Positions 34,091 to 42,762 of a stretch of 64,000 nt of DNA are shown in pieces. The stretch comes from Syntrophaceae bacterium. GTDB lineage: Bacteria > Desulfobacterota > Syntrophia > Syntrophales > Smithellaceae. Under the pieces are notes generated by a model that had not been told where the DNA came from, searched no databases, and saw nothing but the letters and a program-made list of their open reading frames with translations. A program made the translations under genes and the position numbers. The DNA is taken from assembly GCA_018436925.1 (NCBI GenBank), contig JAHDKI010000017.1, positions 24,288 through 88,287 on the forward strand, read 5' to 3'. The first letter of the stretch is position 1, and the number at the start of each line of letters is the position of its first letter.

Positions 34091-35861
34091 CCAGCGCGAC
34101 GACCGTGTCATGCCACTGCATCCTTCTGGCCCAGAAGCCGCTTAGTCCCGCCGCAAACAGAATCAGCCCCGGAATGTAGAAAAAGATCAGCCGAAGCACC
34201 TGCCAGATGTCCCAGTACTCGGGAATCAGGAGGAGCGCGGGATTATACGCGAAGAGAAACGGGATAATGTAGGTCATGATGCCGAGCTTGCAGGCGACAA
34301 GTCCCGTCATCATCGGATCCTCTCCGGCGATCTGCGCCCCCGCGTACGAGGCAAAGGCCACCGGCGGCGTAATGGAATAGAGGGTCGCGTAATAGAACAC
34401 GAAGATGTGGGCCACCGGGGCGATCACCCCCAACTTCATGAGCGCGGGTCCGAAAATTGCGATGCCTGTGATGTAGGCGGGGATTGACGGCATGCCCATA
34501 CTTAAAACCAATATGGCCAAAGCGGAAAGCAAAAGCGCGATAAACAGCGAATCGCGCCCCAGGCCGATGACCATGTTGGCGAATTTAAGGTTGAGCCCCG
34601 TTTCGACCAAAAGCCCCGTGATGACGCCCGCGGCGGCGCACGCAATCGAGATATACACGGAGGTTTTTCCGGTTCGGGCCAGAATATTGTAGAACATCTT
34701 CACGTTGAGCCGGTTTTGCTTTTTTCGGATCAATCCCAAAACCAGCGCCGTGGCGCAGGCGTAAAGGGCCGACAGGCCCACCGGATAGAACATGACCAGG
34801 AAATAGATCAGGACGATCATGCTGACGATGAAGATATACAGGCCGTTGGCCATGATCTTTGAGTAGGTCAGGGTGACTATTTCGTGCACGGCGATGTTCC
34901 ACTTGCGGGTTTCGAAGCTGATGGTGCAGTAGAAGGCGAAATAGAACATCAGCGCGGGAAGCAGTGTGTACTGGCAGACCTTGATGTAGGGAACCCCCAT
35001 GTACTGGGCGACGATGAACGCCGCGACGCCCAGCATCGGAGGCATCAACTGGGCCGCCGTACCCACCACGGCGGCGATGCCTCCGGCCGTTCGTCCGGGA
35101 TATCCGACTTTCTTCATTTCCGGAATGGTCGGGTAGCCGATCAGGTAAGTGGTGGACATCGGCAGGCCGCTGGCCATTCCCACCATGGTTCCGGCCACGA
35201 TGGCCGTTTTGGCCGGCGCTCCGGGGGAGCGTCCCAAAAGCCGGTTGGCAAAATCCAGAAACGTCCGGAGAATGCCCAGCTCTTCAAGAATAACGCCGTA
35301 CAGAATAAATGGAAAAGCCAGCGTGATCACCACCCACAAAGGGCTTCCGAAAATGCCTTTGGATGTGAGAAACATTGTGTCGATGATCCAGTCCCAGTCA
35401 TAACCGGAATGGCTGATGACGGCGGGAAGGTGATTGCCGTATGCGACATACAGCAGCAAAACCAGGGCGATGACCGCCATGGCCGTGCCCATCGCCCGCC
35501 TTGTCGCTTCCAGAACGGCCACCAGCGCAAGAACGCCCATTGTCATTTCAAAGGCCGAGATGTCGCTGACGTATTCGATGCGGGTGAGGATGTGATCCGC
35601 GTTGACAATCAGGTAGCCGATAGACACAATCGAGATCAGGGTCAGCAGCCAGTCGACGACATTAATCTTCATCCAGAAAGGGCTTTTCCCGCCCGAATAC
35701 ATCATGAACGTCATGGGGAGCGCAAAGAAAAGAAAGATCGCCAGAGACAAGGCGTATCCCAGCATCGGTCCGACCACAACAATAGACAGCACGAAAACGG
35801 ATAAAACGGCGCCGATCACGCTCATGATGTGACCGAAAATGCCAGTCAGGTTTCGATTCAC
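33963..35861 (-). CDS. TRAP transporter fused permease (DctQM type, TAXI-linked)
   Basis: A 632-residue membrane protein joining a small four-helix DctQ-like part (about 10-150, VIGAVLSVFVLSIVVVGPMLG onward) to a DctM-like large permease with many further helices. The gate-region motifs NRLLGRSPGAPAKTAIVAGTMVG and GMGMPSIPAYITG are typical. It imports an organic acid with Na+ using the adjacent TAXI-type receptor. The start is GTG at 35861, with AAGGAGGT five bases upstream; the longer frame lacks such a site. A 14-bp perfect hairpin separates it from the upstream receptor gene. Its last 128 bases are duplicated at 39575-39702. Confidence 0.88.
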   Translation of the reverse strand: MNRNLTGIFGHIMSVIGAVLSVFVLSIVVVGPMLGYALSLAIFLFFALPMTFMMYSGGKSPFWMKINVVDWLLTLISIVSIGYLIVNADHILTRIEYVSDISAFEMTMGVLALVAVLEATRRAMGTAMAVIALVLLLYVAYGNHLPAVISHSGYDWDWIIDTMFLTSKGIFGSPLWVVITLAFPFILYGVILEELGILRTFLDFANRLLGRSPGAPAKTAIVAGTMVGMASGLPMSTTYLIGYPTIPEMKKVGYPGRTAGGIAAVVGTAAQLMPPMLGVAAFIVAQYMGVPYIKVCQYTLLPALMFYFAFYCTISFETRKWNIAVHEIVTLTYSKIMANGLYIFIVSMIVLIYFLVMFYPVGLSALYACATALVLGLIRKKQNRLNVKMFYNILARTGKTSVYISIACAAAGVITGLLVETGLNLKFANMVIGLGRDSLFIALLLSALAILVLSMGMPSIPAYITGIAIFGPALMKLGVIAPVAHIFVFYYATLYSITPPVAFASYAGAQIAGEDPMMTGLVACKLGIMTYIIPFLFAYNPALLLIPEYWDIWQVLRLIFFYIPGLILFAAGLSGFWARRMQWHDTVVALAGGVMMLFPIFAVQLAGLVVFVYIFIRQDIYSMYLRKKPAAA

Positions 35862-35892
35862 TGCACACCTCCTTGAGATCGTCGATGGGAAG

Positions 35893-35931
35893 AAAATCCT
35901 CAATCCCTGTTTCGGCCGGGATTGAGGATTT
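35893..35931 (-). terminator. Hairpin between receptor and permease genes (attenuating)
   Basis: AAATCCTCAATCCC (35894-35907) and GGGATTGAGGATTT (35918-35931) form a perfect 14-bp stem with a 10-base loop. On the minus strand it is followed by a short TTTTCTT. It lies inside the receptor-permease unit, where such stems often let the receptor be made in excess by partial termination or mRNA protection. Confidence 0.65.
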
Positions 35932-35953
35932 CGTTCGTTGACGGCCGATTGTT

Positions 35954-36982
35954 TTACGGAATGGCGCCCTTTTCTTTATAGAACTTCAAAGCGGCCGGAT
36001 GCATGGGCGGCTGCTTGCCTTTGCCGTAAAGGCGCGACAGGTCTTTGGCCGTCATGCCTGAAAACTCGATGTTGCCCACCTGCGCCATGGTGTCCATATT
36101 GCTCACGAGCCCTTCAAGAATCACGGTGACCGTCTCGTCCGGAACGTCGGCGCTCACCACCCAGGTGGTGATGTCGGCCAGTACCTGCGTGTCTTCCGTA
36201 ATGCTTTCATGCAGTCCCTTTTTGATCGTGGTGAGAATCAGAGGGATCTCTTTCATCACCTCTTGCGTGGCCTTGGGCTCAAGGGCCAGAATCCGGAATT
36301 TCTTCTGAGATTCAAGCTCCGCCAGAGCCGCCGCCTGAGCGTTGGTGGCCATCGTATAGGCGATGACGTCCGCCGAGTTTTTAGCCAGCAGATCGCAGGC
36401 TTCCTGATACTTGCCGACGATATCGACCCTGCCGCCGGCTTTTTTAATGCCGTCGTAGGTGATGCCGCCGGCGGAAAGAATTTGCTCGGGCACGTACCGG
36501 GCGGTGAAGCCGGAGGGATAGGTCACATAACGAATCGGCTTGTCTTTCAGATCGGAGATTTTTCGGTAAGGCGATTTGGCGTCCACCAGAAGCACATAGG
36601 CGGCGGTGGTCGTATAACAAAGCACCCGTGTCTTCGAAACCGGGTCTTTAAAATACTCATCATCTTTGATTTGAGCCACGACCTTCCCCGTCGCCATTGC
36701 CGGCAGATACGACGCGAAAGTAAGGCCCGCAGGCGCTTTTCCTTTTTCAATCTGGATGACGTTTCCGATGGCCGAGCCGGTCATGGCGTCCACGCTGATG
36801 CCCAGCTTGTTGGATGCGATGCCGGAAAACGCCGCCGCCTGAGAATACCAGGTGGTGCCGGTCGGACCCGACAGGAATTTCATGTTCTTGAGGACCTGGC
36901 TTTGAGCGGATTCAATCGTTCCCAGAAACAGCAGTGAAGCGAACAGGACTGCGCTGATAACCGAATAAAACTTTCCCTTCAT
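35954..36982 (-). CDS. TAXI-family TRAP transporter solute receptor
   Basis: A 342-residue periplasmic binding protein. Residues 1-28 are a signal peptide (basic MKGKFYS, hydrophobic core, AQS cleavage region). The mature part opens with LSGPTGTTWYSQAAAFSGI and continues MTGSAIGNVIQIEKGKA, characteristic of the TAXI (TRAP-associated extracytoplasmic immunogenic) group. Later segments bind a carboxylated ligand, identity unknown. ATG 36982 is used because GGGAGGA lies seven bases upstream and the signal peptide then starts correctly. The permease gene follows on the same strand after the hairpin at 35893-35931, and the acyl-CoA ligase gene lies 163 bases upstream. Confidence 0.88.
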   Translation of the reverse strand: MKGKFYSVISAVLFASLLFLGTIESAQSQVLKNMKFLSGPTGTTWYSQAAAFSGIASNKLGISVDAMTGSAIGNVIQIEKGKAPAGLTFASYLPAMATGKVVAQIKDDEYFKDPVSKTRVLCYTTTAAYVLLVDAKSPYRKISDLKDKPIRYVTYPSGFTARYVPEQILSAGGITYDGIKKAGGRVDIVGKYQEACDLLAKNSADVIAYTMATNAQAAALAELESQKKFRILALEPKATQEVMKEIPLILTTIKKGLHESITEDTQVLADITTWVVSADVPDETVTVILEGLVSNMDTMAQVGNIEFSGMTAKDLSRLYGKGKQPPMHPAALKFYKEKGAIP

Positions 36983-37036
36983 CTTTCCATCCTCCCTCAT
37001 CTTGATATGAAATCATAAACGGTTTAAAAAGACTTT

Positions 37037-37069
37037 CTGCCCTCGGTCGCGAAGATCGCGTCCGGGCAG
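37037..37069 (-). terminator. Weak hairpin after the acyl-CoA ligase gene
   Basis: CTGCCC (37037-37042) and GGGCAG (37064-37069) enclose a second pairing, CGCG with CGCG. A TCTTTTT run comes six bases later on the minus strand. The spacing is loose, so partial termination between ligase and receptor genes is possible. Confidence 0.4.
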
Positions 37070-37145
37070 CTGAACCCTCACCTCCCTTTTTGTCGTTTCT
37101 TTGTTGGCCTCCTGATCATCGCATTATTGAAAGTTCGCCAATCGG

Positions 37146-38750
37146 CTACTGAATATTTCTCAACTCGCGGCGAAGGATTTTTCCCACCGCGCTTTTGGGA
37201 AGCGACTCCAAAAACTGGATCGCCTTGGGCCTTTTGTAAGCGGGCAATTGTTCCCTGCAAAACGCCAGAAGCTCTTCTTCGGTTGCGGCTCCCGGCTCTT
37301 TGAGCGCAACGAATGCTTTGACCGCCTCTCCGTAAACCGGATCGGGAATGCCGATAACGCCGGCTTCCAGAACCTCGGGGTGCATGTAGAGGATATTTTC
37401 AATCTCTTTGGGATAGATATTTTCGCCGCCGCGGATGATCAGGTCTTTCTTGCGGTCGGTGATATAAATATAGCCGTCGTCGTCCATATGGCCGACATCG
37501 CCGGTGTGCAGCCAGCCATTACGGACTGCGGCGGCCGTTTCTTCGGGTTTGTTCCAGTAGCCTTTCATCACACCCGGCCCCTTGATGACAATTTCGCCGG
37601 TTTGTCCGGACGGCAGCGCCTGATCGTTGTCGTCGAATATCTTCATGGTATTGCATTTCTGGTAGCACTTGCCGATCGAGCCGTATTTGGGGGAGCGGCG
37701 GCCGGCGATGTTGCCGCAGTTGACGGTGGTCGCCTCGCTAAGGCCGTATCCCTCCCAGATGTCGATGCCGAATTTTTCCCGCCACTGGCGCGCCACCTCC
37801 AGCGGCATCGGCGCTGCGCCGCAGATGCAGGTTTGCAAAGAGCTCAGGTCGTATTTCGGCAGGGACGGATGATTCAGAATCTGGATATACATGGTCGGCA
37901 CGCCGCGGAAATCCGTCACCCGGTATTTCTCGATGCACTTCAGGGCCTCTTCGGGATCCCAGCGGTTGATCACCACCAGCTTGCCGCCCGTCAGAAATTC
38001 GAGATTCAAGGCAAAAACGCCATAGCCGTGGAAAAGCGGCAGCGTGATCAGAGAAACCCTCTCGCGGCTGACGCCGAAAATCTCTCCCTCTCGCGGCGCC
38101 TTTATCGTCCGGCCTGCGTCCTGCTCTTTAACCGGTCCTCTCACGGACAGCCCCCAGGCGTCTAAAAGCACGACATCGTAGTAGCCGGTGACGTGCGTGT
38201 ACCAGTTATAATGCGTCAGCATTACGCCCTTGGGATTGCCGGTGGTTCCCGCGGTGTAGATCATCACGGCCGTGTCGTCATTGTCGGTTTCCTCGACGGC
38301 AAGCTGATCGGATTCGCGTCCGATCAATGCCTCATAGCACAGACAACCGTCCTTCGCCTCCGGGCCGGTCAGGATGACCTGTTTGAGGCTTTTGACATCC
38401 CAGCGCGCCGCTTTGACGCTGTCGTAGAAATCCGGTTGGGTCACGAGAACCGACAAGCCCGCGTCCCGGTAAATGTAGGCCAGATCGGCAGGTTTGAGGG
38501 ATGGATTGACGGGAACCAGAGTCGCTCCGATTTTGAACGTCGCGAAAAATGTCTGGATGAGCTCGGTGCAGTTGAGCGTTTGAACCCCCACCCGGTCTCC
38601 TTTTTTCACGCCGAGTTTTTTCAGGGCGTTTCCCAGGCGGTTGGTGTTTCGGTTCATTTCAACATTCGTATGCCAATTGCCGTTGAAATAAACGAAATCG
38701 TACTCGCCGAATCTCTGGATATTGTCGTCCGCCAGTCGCCCGATGTTCAT
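37146..38750 (-). CDS. AMP-forming acyl-CoA ligase (medium/long-chain type)
   Basis: A 534-residue ANL-superfamily adenylating enzyme. The phosphate-binding motif YTAGTTGNPKG is at 165-175, the A5 motif GYGLSEATT near 340, the A7-A8 hinge HTGDVGHMDDDGYIYITDRKKDLI around 410, and the catalytic lysine K524 in the C-terminal SAVGKILRREL. It activates a carboxylic acid with ATP and CoA. Chain length and substrate cannot be read, although the neighbouring TRAP/TAXI importer suggests an imported organic acid. AAGGAG lies seven bases before ATG 38750. A strong sigma-54 promoter match lies about 350 bases upstream at 39107-39123. Confidence 0.87.
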   Translation of the reverse strand: MNIGRLADDNIQRFGEYDFVYFNGNWHTNVEMNRNTNRLGNALKKLGVKKGDRVGVQTLNCTELIQTFFATFKIGATLVPVNPSLKPADLAYIYRDAGLSVLVTQPDFYDSVKAARWDVKSLKQVILTGPEAKDGCLCYEALIGRESDQLAVEETDNDDTAVMIYTAGTTGNPKGVMLTHYNWYTHVTGYYDVVLLDAWGLSVRGPVKEQDAGRTIKAPREGEIFGVSRERVSLITLPLFHGYGVFALNLEFLTGGKLVVINRWDPEEALKCIEKYRVTDFRGVPTMYIQILNHPSLPKYDLSSLQTCICGAAPMPLEVARQWREKFGIDIWEGYGLSEATTVNCGNIAGRRSPKYGSIGKCYQKCNTMKIFDDNDQALPSGQTGEIVIKGPGVMKGYWNKPEETAAAVRNGWLHTGDVGHMDDDGYIYITDRKKDLIIRGGENIYPKEIENILYMHPEVLEAGVIGIPDPVYGEAVKAFVALKEPGAATEEELLAFCREQLPAYKRPKAIQFLESLPKSAVGKILRRELRNIQ

Positions 38751-39106
38751 AAGTCCACTCCTTCCCCTTAAAGAATTTTCCGGATTCTTGCGGATACAGT
38801 CTGTCCGCTCGAAACATGAAACGGTTCATTCCCGGTAAAGCGTCCGCCGCGGCGGTTACCTGAACATCAATGTGAAACCTTGCAGCTTTAGCGCCCTGGG
38901 GTTCTCCGCCGGGAGAAGTCCGTCGGGCAAGAAGATAAGAGGTGATGCGATGAAAGGGCTGCTGAAAATCCGCATACTGCGGGCAACCCGTCCGTGTCCA
39001 ATGGTTACGAAAACAAGAACGTTCTGGATCGGCAACCTCCGAGGGTCAATTTCGGGGGTCTTCACTTTTCGCTCAGCATGGACCCATTGAATGGCTCCTT
39101 TCATGC

Positions 39107-39123
39107 AGCAAGGTGCATGCCAG
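39107..39123 (-). promoter_or_regulatory. Sigma-54 promoter directed at the acyl-CoA ligase
   Basis: On the minus strand CTGGCATGCACCTTGCT fits YTGGCACGRNNNTTGCW with only two deviations. GG (complement of 39120-39121) and GC (complement of 39108-39109) are exactly 10 bases apart. Transcription would start near 39096, giving a leader of about 345 bases before the ligase ATG at 38750, with no gene in between. Confidence 0.6.
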
Positions 39124-39351
39124 TCGGCAAAGCGCCACGTGCACCCGGGCGGGGAAAAGCCGGATGATAGATGCCGTGCAGACCGCTCTTTTTTGGAAAT
39201 CCATTTTACTGAGTATAGTCGAACGCTTAACAACAAAGACGTGTCGGCTTCGGCATTCAAAACGCAGCTTGTCTCGTCTATCGGTCTTGTGTCCGTCCGT
39301 CCGGCGCCGCAATGGGTGTATCCGAAATATACAATGCCTTGTTTACTATTT

Positions 39352-39373
39352 ATACAACCAACGATCGTTGTAT
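39352..39373. promoter_or_regulatory. Perfect inverted repeat, candidate regulator-binding site
   Basis: ATACAAC and GTTGTAT flank an 8-base spacer, and the inner CAACGATCGTTG (39359-39370) is itself a perfect 12-bp palindrome. It lies about 230 bases upstream of the ligase sigma-54 site, a normal enhancer distance. A TetR-family operator is the alternative. Confidence 0.4.
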
Positions 39374-39506
39374 GCATGGCGATTTTTTGCTCGTCTTAAA
39401 AGGCGAAGCGAAAGACGGCGCAGCCGGTACGGCGCGACGGGAAAGCGAAAAACGCCGCAGCGAAAAGGATCAAGGCAAAAGGAAAAAGGCTAAAGCAAAA
39501 GGCTCG

Positions 39507-39702
39507 AAAAAAGGATCTTGTCCTGATCGATTGCCGGGAAGTCACTGACCTCGTATCCGGCAACTTGAAAGGCGCTCAGCTGCCGCCGGCTTTTTGCGCA
39601 GATACATGGAATAGATATCCCGGCGGATGAAGAGGTAAACGAATACGACCAGGCCCGCCGGCAAAACGGCAAAGATCGGAAACAGCAGTATCACGCCGCC
39701 CG
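39507..39702. repeat. Copy 2 of the 196-bp duplication
   Basis: Ten substitutions from 33895-34090, no gaps, same orientation, 5612 bases away. Similarity stops abruptly at 39702, where copy 1 continues into the permease gene (after CCGCCCG). The terminator stem present upstream of copy 1 is missing here. Confidence 0.92.
39575..39702 (-). pseudogene. Truncated TRAP permease C-terminus
   Basis: The coding part of the duplicated segment keeps the last 42 or so codons of the permease (QDIYSMYLRKKPAAA region) without start or upstream sequence. The stop codon TAG of the intact gene is changed to GAG (39575-39577). It is non-functional. It could be left from a tandem copy of the transporter operon lost by deletion. 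Confidence 0.8.
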
Positions 39703-39881
39703 GTGGGGGATCTCAGTCGGCGCAAGGTCCATCAACGCCGAATTATCATGCCCTGCCGGGGAATGGGGCGACGGCAAGAAGGCCGATCACTGCCCGTATG
39801 TGTAAGTATTTGCTCTTTAAAATCAAGTGTGCTACAGACGCATTCAAGGTTAAAATTGATCTTCTGAGTCAAGAAGGACCC

Positions 39882-40937
39882 ATGTCGCGTAAAACAGGAA
39901 TCGTCAAAGATGGCCGATATTTGCAGCATACCGCGGGCTTTTCCCACCCGGAAAGCGCGGCGCGCCTGGCGGCGATCTATGAACTGCTCGACAATCCCGA
40001 CACATCGTGGAAGTATGCGCCGATTGAACCCCGCGAGGCCTCAACCGATGAAATCGCTTATGTCCACACTCCCCGGTATATCGATTTTGTGGCTTCAACG
40101 GCGGGCAAATCCCACGTGATTCTGGATCCGGACACGATGGCCAGCGCCGACACCTATGACGTCGCAAAGCTCGCGGCGGGCGGCCTGATTGCGGCCATCG
40201 ATTCGGTCATCGCGGGCGAGACCGACAATGCCTTCGCTTTCGTACGTCCGCCGGGGCATCACGCGGGCGCCGGAAATTCCGCGGGCTTTTGCGTGTTTAA
40301 CAACATCGCCATCGGCGCGATGCACGCCCGCATCCGCCACGGCATCAAGAAAGTCTTAATCGTGGACTGGGATCTGCACCACGGCAACGGGACGCAGAAA
40401 ACCTTCTACACGGACCGGCAGGTTCTTTATTTTTCGACGCATCAATATCCTTACTATCCGGGCACGGGAAGCTGGCAGGAAATCGGCGAAGGCACGGGCC
40501 TGGGCTTTACGGTCAATGTGCCGCTCAACCGGGGCGCCGGAAACGGAACCTATGTGTCGATCTTTCGCAGAATTCTCGAACCGATTGCCTTGGCCTACCA
40601 GCCGGAGCTGATCCTGCTGTCGGCTGGCTTTGACACCTATTTTCAGGACCCCTTAGGCGGCATGCGGGTGACGCCCGAGGGTTTCGCCGCCATGGCACGC
40701 ATATTGCTCAACATTGCCGATGCATGCTGCGGCGGCAAGCTGGTGGCGGTGCTCGAAGGCGGCTATCATGTGGCGGGCTTGACCTCATCGGTCCGCGCGA
40801 CCCTTCGGGAAATGTGGGATGAAACGATCTGCCCGGATAAATCGCTTGCCGAGATGGAGGCCGACGCGGACGAACCGAATAAAGCCGTCATCGAAAAGGT
40901 CATTTCTTTGCAGCGCCCCTATTGGGCTGTTTTTTAA
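39882..40937 (+). CDS. Histone-deacetylase-family zinc deacylase
   Basis: A 351-residue class II HDAC/acetylpolyamine-amidohydrolase-type enzyme. The catalytic histidine pair H126-H127 sits in RPPGHHAG, zinc ligands are D164 and H166 (DWDLHHGNG) and D251 (SAGFDTY), and the transition-state tyrosine is Y295 in EGGYH. The set is complete, so activity is expected, removing acyl groups from lysine side chains or polyamines. In cells rich in reactive acyl-CoAs, protein deacylation is a plausible role, which is inference. ATG 39882 has AAGGA a few bases upstream; an earlier in-frame ATG at 39798 lacks a site. It leads a plus-strand run, with gatC starting 13 bases after its stop. Confidence 0.87.
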   Translation: MSRKTGIVKDGRYLQHTAGFSHPESAARLAAIYELLDNPDTSWKYAPIEPREASTDEIAYVHTPRYIDFVASTAGKSHVILDPDTMASADTYDVAKLAAGGLIAAIDSVIAGETDNAFAFVRPPGHHAGAGNSAGFCVFNNIAIGAMHARIRHGIKKVLIVDWDLHHGNGTQKTFYTDRQVLYFSTHQYPYYPGTGSWQEIGEGTGLGFTVNVPLNRGAGNGTYVSIFRRILEPIALAYQPELILLSAGFDTYFQDPLGGMRVTPEGFAAMARILLNIADACCGGKLVAVLEGGYHVAGLTSSVRATLREMWDETICPDKSLAEMEADADEPNKAVIEKVISLQRPYWAVF

Positions 40938-40950
40938 CAGGAGGAGTCAT

Positions 40951-41238
40951 TTGAAATTAAGCACAGCGGACGTGGACTATGTGGCGAAACTTGCCAGGCT
41001 GGACGTGACGGATGCGGAAAAGGAGAAATTCACCGCCCAGCTCAACGATATTCTCGGCTACATCGACAAGCTCAACGAACTGGACACAACCGGAGTTGCG
41101 CCCATGACGCACGCGATTGCGGTCACAAACGCCTTTCGTGAAGACCGTGTGGTTGAATCCCTCGGCACGCAAGCCGCCGTCGCCAACGCGCCGGACCCCC
41201 GGGGAGAGTTTTTTCGCGTGCCGAAAGTCATTGAATGA
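40951..41238 (+). CDS. gatC: Asp/Glu-tRNA amidotransferase subunit C (TTG start)
   Basis: A 95-residue GatC: KLSTADVDYVAKLARLDVTDAEKE, then LNDILGYIDKLNELDTTGVAP and the C-terminal PDPRGEFFRVPKVIE. The subunit wraps GatA and GatB and stabilises the complex. The start is TTG at 40951, seven bases after AGGAGG; the only upstream in-frame ATG would extend far into the deacylase gene and is implausible. Length then equals the family norm of about 95. gatA follows after 66 bases. The complex amidates Glu-tRNA(Gln) and/or Asp-tRNA(Asn). Confidence 0.9.
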   Translation: MKLSTADVDYVAKLARLDVTDAEKEKFTAQLNDILGYIDKLNELDTTGVAPMTHAIAVTNAFREDRVVESLGTQAAVANAPDPRGEFFRVPKVIE

Positions 41239-41304
41239 CCGTTCACAAATGTTTCACGATGTTCCCCCGGCGAACAGTTTTGTCAAATCCAAACAGAGGA
41301 GTTT

Positions 41305-42762
41305 ATGGAGCTGTATTCATTAACCATTCATGAATTGCAAGACCTGCTGAAAAAAGGCGAGGTCTCGGCCCGCGAGATTGCCGAGTCGGTTTTTGCCCGC
41401 GTTGACGCGGTGGAAGAAAAGGTTCATTCGTACATCCGCCTGATGAAAGACGAAGCGCTGGCGCAGGCGGCACAAGCCGACGCCGACATCAAAAAGGGAG
41501 AGATCAAGCCGCTTACCGGCATTCCCGTTGCGCTCAAAGACATCGTCTGCACGAAAGGCGTGCCCACGACCTGCGGTTCGCGCATTTTGCACAATTTTGT
41601 TCCTCCCTACAACGCGACGGTCGTCGAAAAGCTTTCCGCAGCGGGCGCGGTTTTTGTGGGCAAAGCCAACATGGACGAATTTGCCATGGGCTCGTCCACG
41701 GAAACCTCCTATTTTGGTCCGACGCGTAATCCCTGGGATCTGGAGCGCATTCCCGGCGGTTCGAGCGGCGGCTCGGCTTCGGCGGTGGCGGCCGACGAGT
41801 GCATCGCCTCGATCGGTTCGGACACGGGCGGATCGATCCGACAACCGGCGGCGCTGTGCGGCGTGGTGGGGATGAAGCCGACTTACGGCCGCGTCTCCCG
41901 TTTCGGGCTCATCGCGTTTGCCTCATCGCTCGATCAGATCGGACCTTTCACCAAGGATGTGGAAGACTGCGCCATCATGATGAACGCGCTGGCGGGCTAC
42001 GACCCGAAAGAATCCACATCCGTTCAGGCCGACGTGCCGGACTACCGGCAGTTTCTCGGCCGCGACATCAAAGGCTGGAAGATCGGCATTCCCAAAGAAT
42101 ATTTCGTCGAAGGCATCGACCCGGAGGTGGCCGCCGCCGTTGAAAAAGCGATGTCCGTCGTCAAAGCCTGCGGCGGAGAAGCGATCGACATCTCCTTGCC
42201 GCATACGCAATACTGCCTGGCGGTTTACTACATCATCGCGCCGGCGGAAGCTTCGTCGAACCTTGCGCGCTACGACGGCGTTAAATACGGCTATCGAGCC
42301 CAGGGCGTCCGCGATCTGGCCGAGATGTACAAAAAAACCCGCCAGGAGGGGTTCGGCGCCGAGGTCAAGCGCCGCATCATGATCGGCACCTATGCGCTTT
42401 CGGCAGGCTATTACGACGCCTACTACGGAAAAGCCTCGCAGGTGCGCGCGCTCATCCGCCGCGACTTCGACGAGGCCTTCAAGCGCTGCGACGTCATCCT
42501 CACGCCCACGACGCCGACGCCCGCCTTTAAACTGGGCGAAAAAACGGACGATCCTCTGCAGATGTATCTGTCCGACATTTTCACCATTTCGACGAACCTC
42601 GCCGGCATCCCCGGCATGTCCGTTCCCTGCGGATTTTCGAAAGCCGGCTTGCCTTTGGGTGTGCAGTTTCTGGCCAATCACTTTGAGGAAGGCAAGCTTT
42701 TGCAAATCGCCAGCGTCTATGAAAAAGCCGCCGCCATTGAAAAAAGGAGGCCCGCGTTATAA
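41305..42762 (+). CDS. gatA: Asp/Glu-tRNA amidotransferase subunit A
   Basis: A 485-residue amidase-signature protein. The Ser-cisSer-Lys triad is K78 (PVALKDIV), S153 ([11 protein letters not shown]) and S177 ([12 protein letters not shown]). It hydrolyses glutamine and channels ammonia to GatB. Length is normal. GAGGAG precedes the ATG. Its TAA stop shares one base with the ATG of gatB, so translation is coupled. Confidence 0.95.
   Translation: MELYSLTIHELQDLLKKGEVSAREIAESVFARVDAVEEKVHSYIRLMKDEALAQAAQADADIKKGEIKPLTGIPVALKDIVCTKGVPTTCGSRILHNFVPPYNATVVEKLSAAGAVFVGKANMDEFAMGSSTETSYFGPTRNPWDLERIPGGSSGGSASAVAADECIASIGSDTGGSIRQPAALCGVVGMKPTYGRVSRFGLIAFASSLDQIGPFTKDVEDCAIMMNALAGYDPKESTSVQADVPDYRQFLGRDIKGWKIGIPKEYFVEGIDPEVAAAVEKAMSVVKACGGEAIDISLPHTQYCLAVYYIIAPAEASSNLARYDGVKYGYRAQGVRDLAEMYKKTRQEGFGAEVKRRIMIGTYALSAGYYDAYYGKASQVRALIRRDFDEAFKRCDVILTPTTPTPAFKLGEKTDDPLQMYLSDIFTISTNLAGIPGMSVPCGFSKAGLPLGVQFLANHFEEGKLLQIASVYEKAAAIEKRRPAL

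Larger units (their letters stand above)
38751..39881. other. Non-coding 1.1-kb region with promoter, repeat and gene relic
   Basis: No convincing gene. Open frames here (for example on the minus strand at 38856-39377) have poor codon use and no homology that I recognise. Listed separately are the sigma-54 promoter match (39107-39123), the inverted repeat (39352-39373) and the duplicated TRAP permease fragment (39507-39702). Between 39420 and 39510 there is a purine-rich stretch of short AAAGG-type repeats. Confidence 0.6.

Noticed and set aside
38856..39377. 173-codon minus-strand open frame in the non-coding region
   Set aside because: Crosses the sigma-54 promoter match, lacks a ribosome-binding site, has irregular codon use and no recognisable motif.
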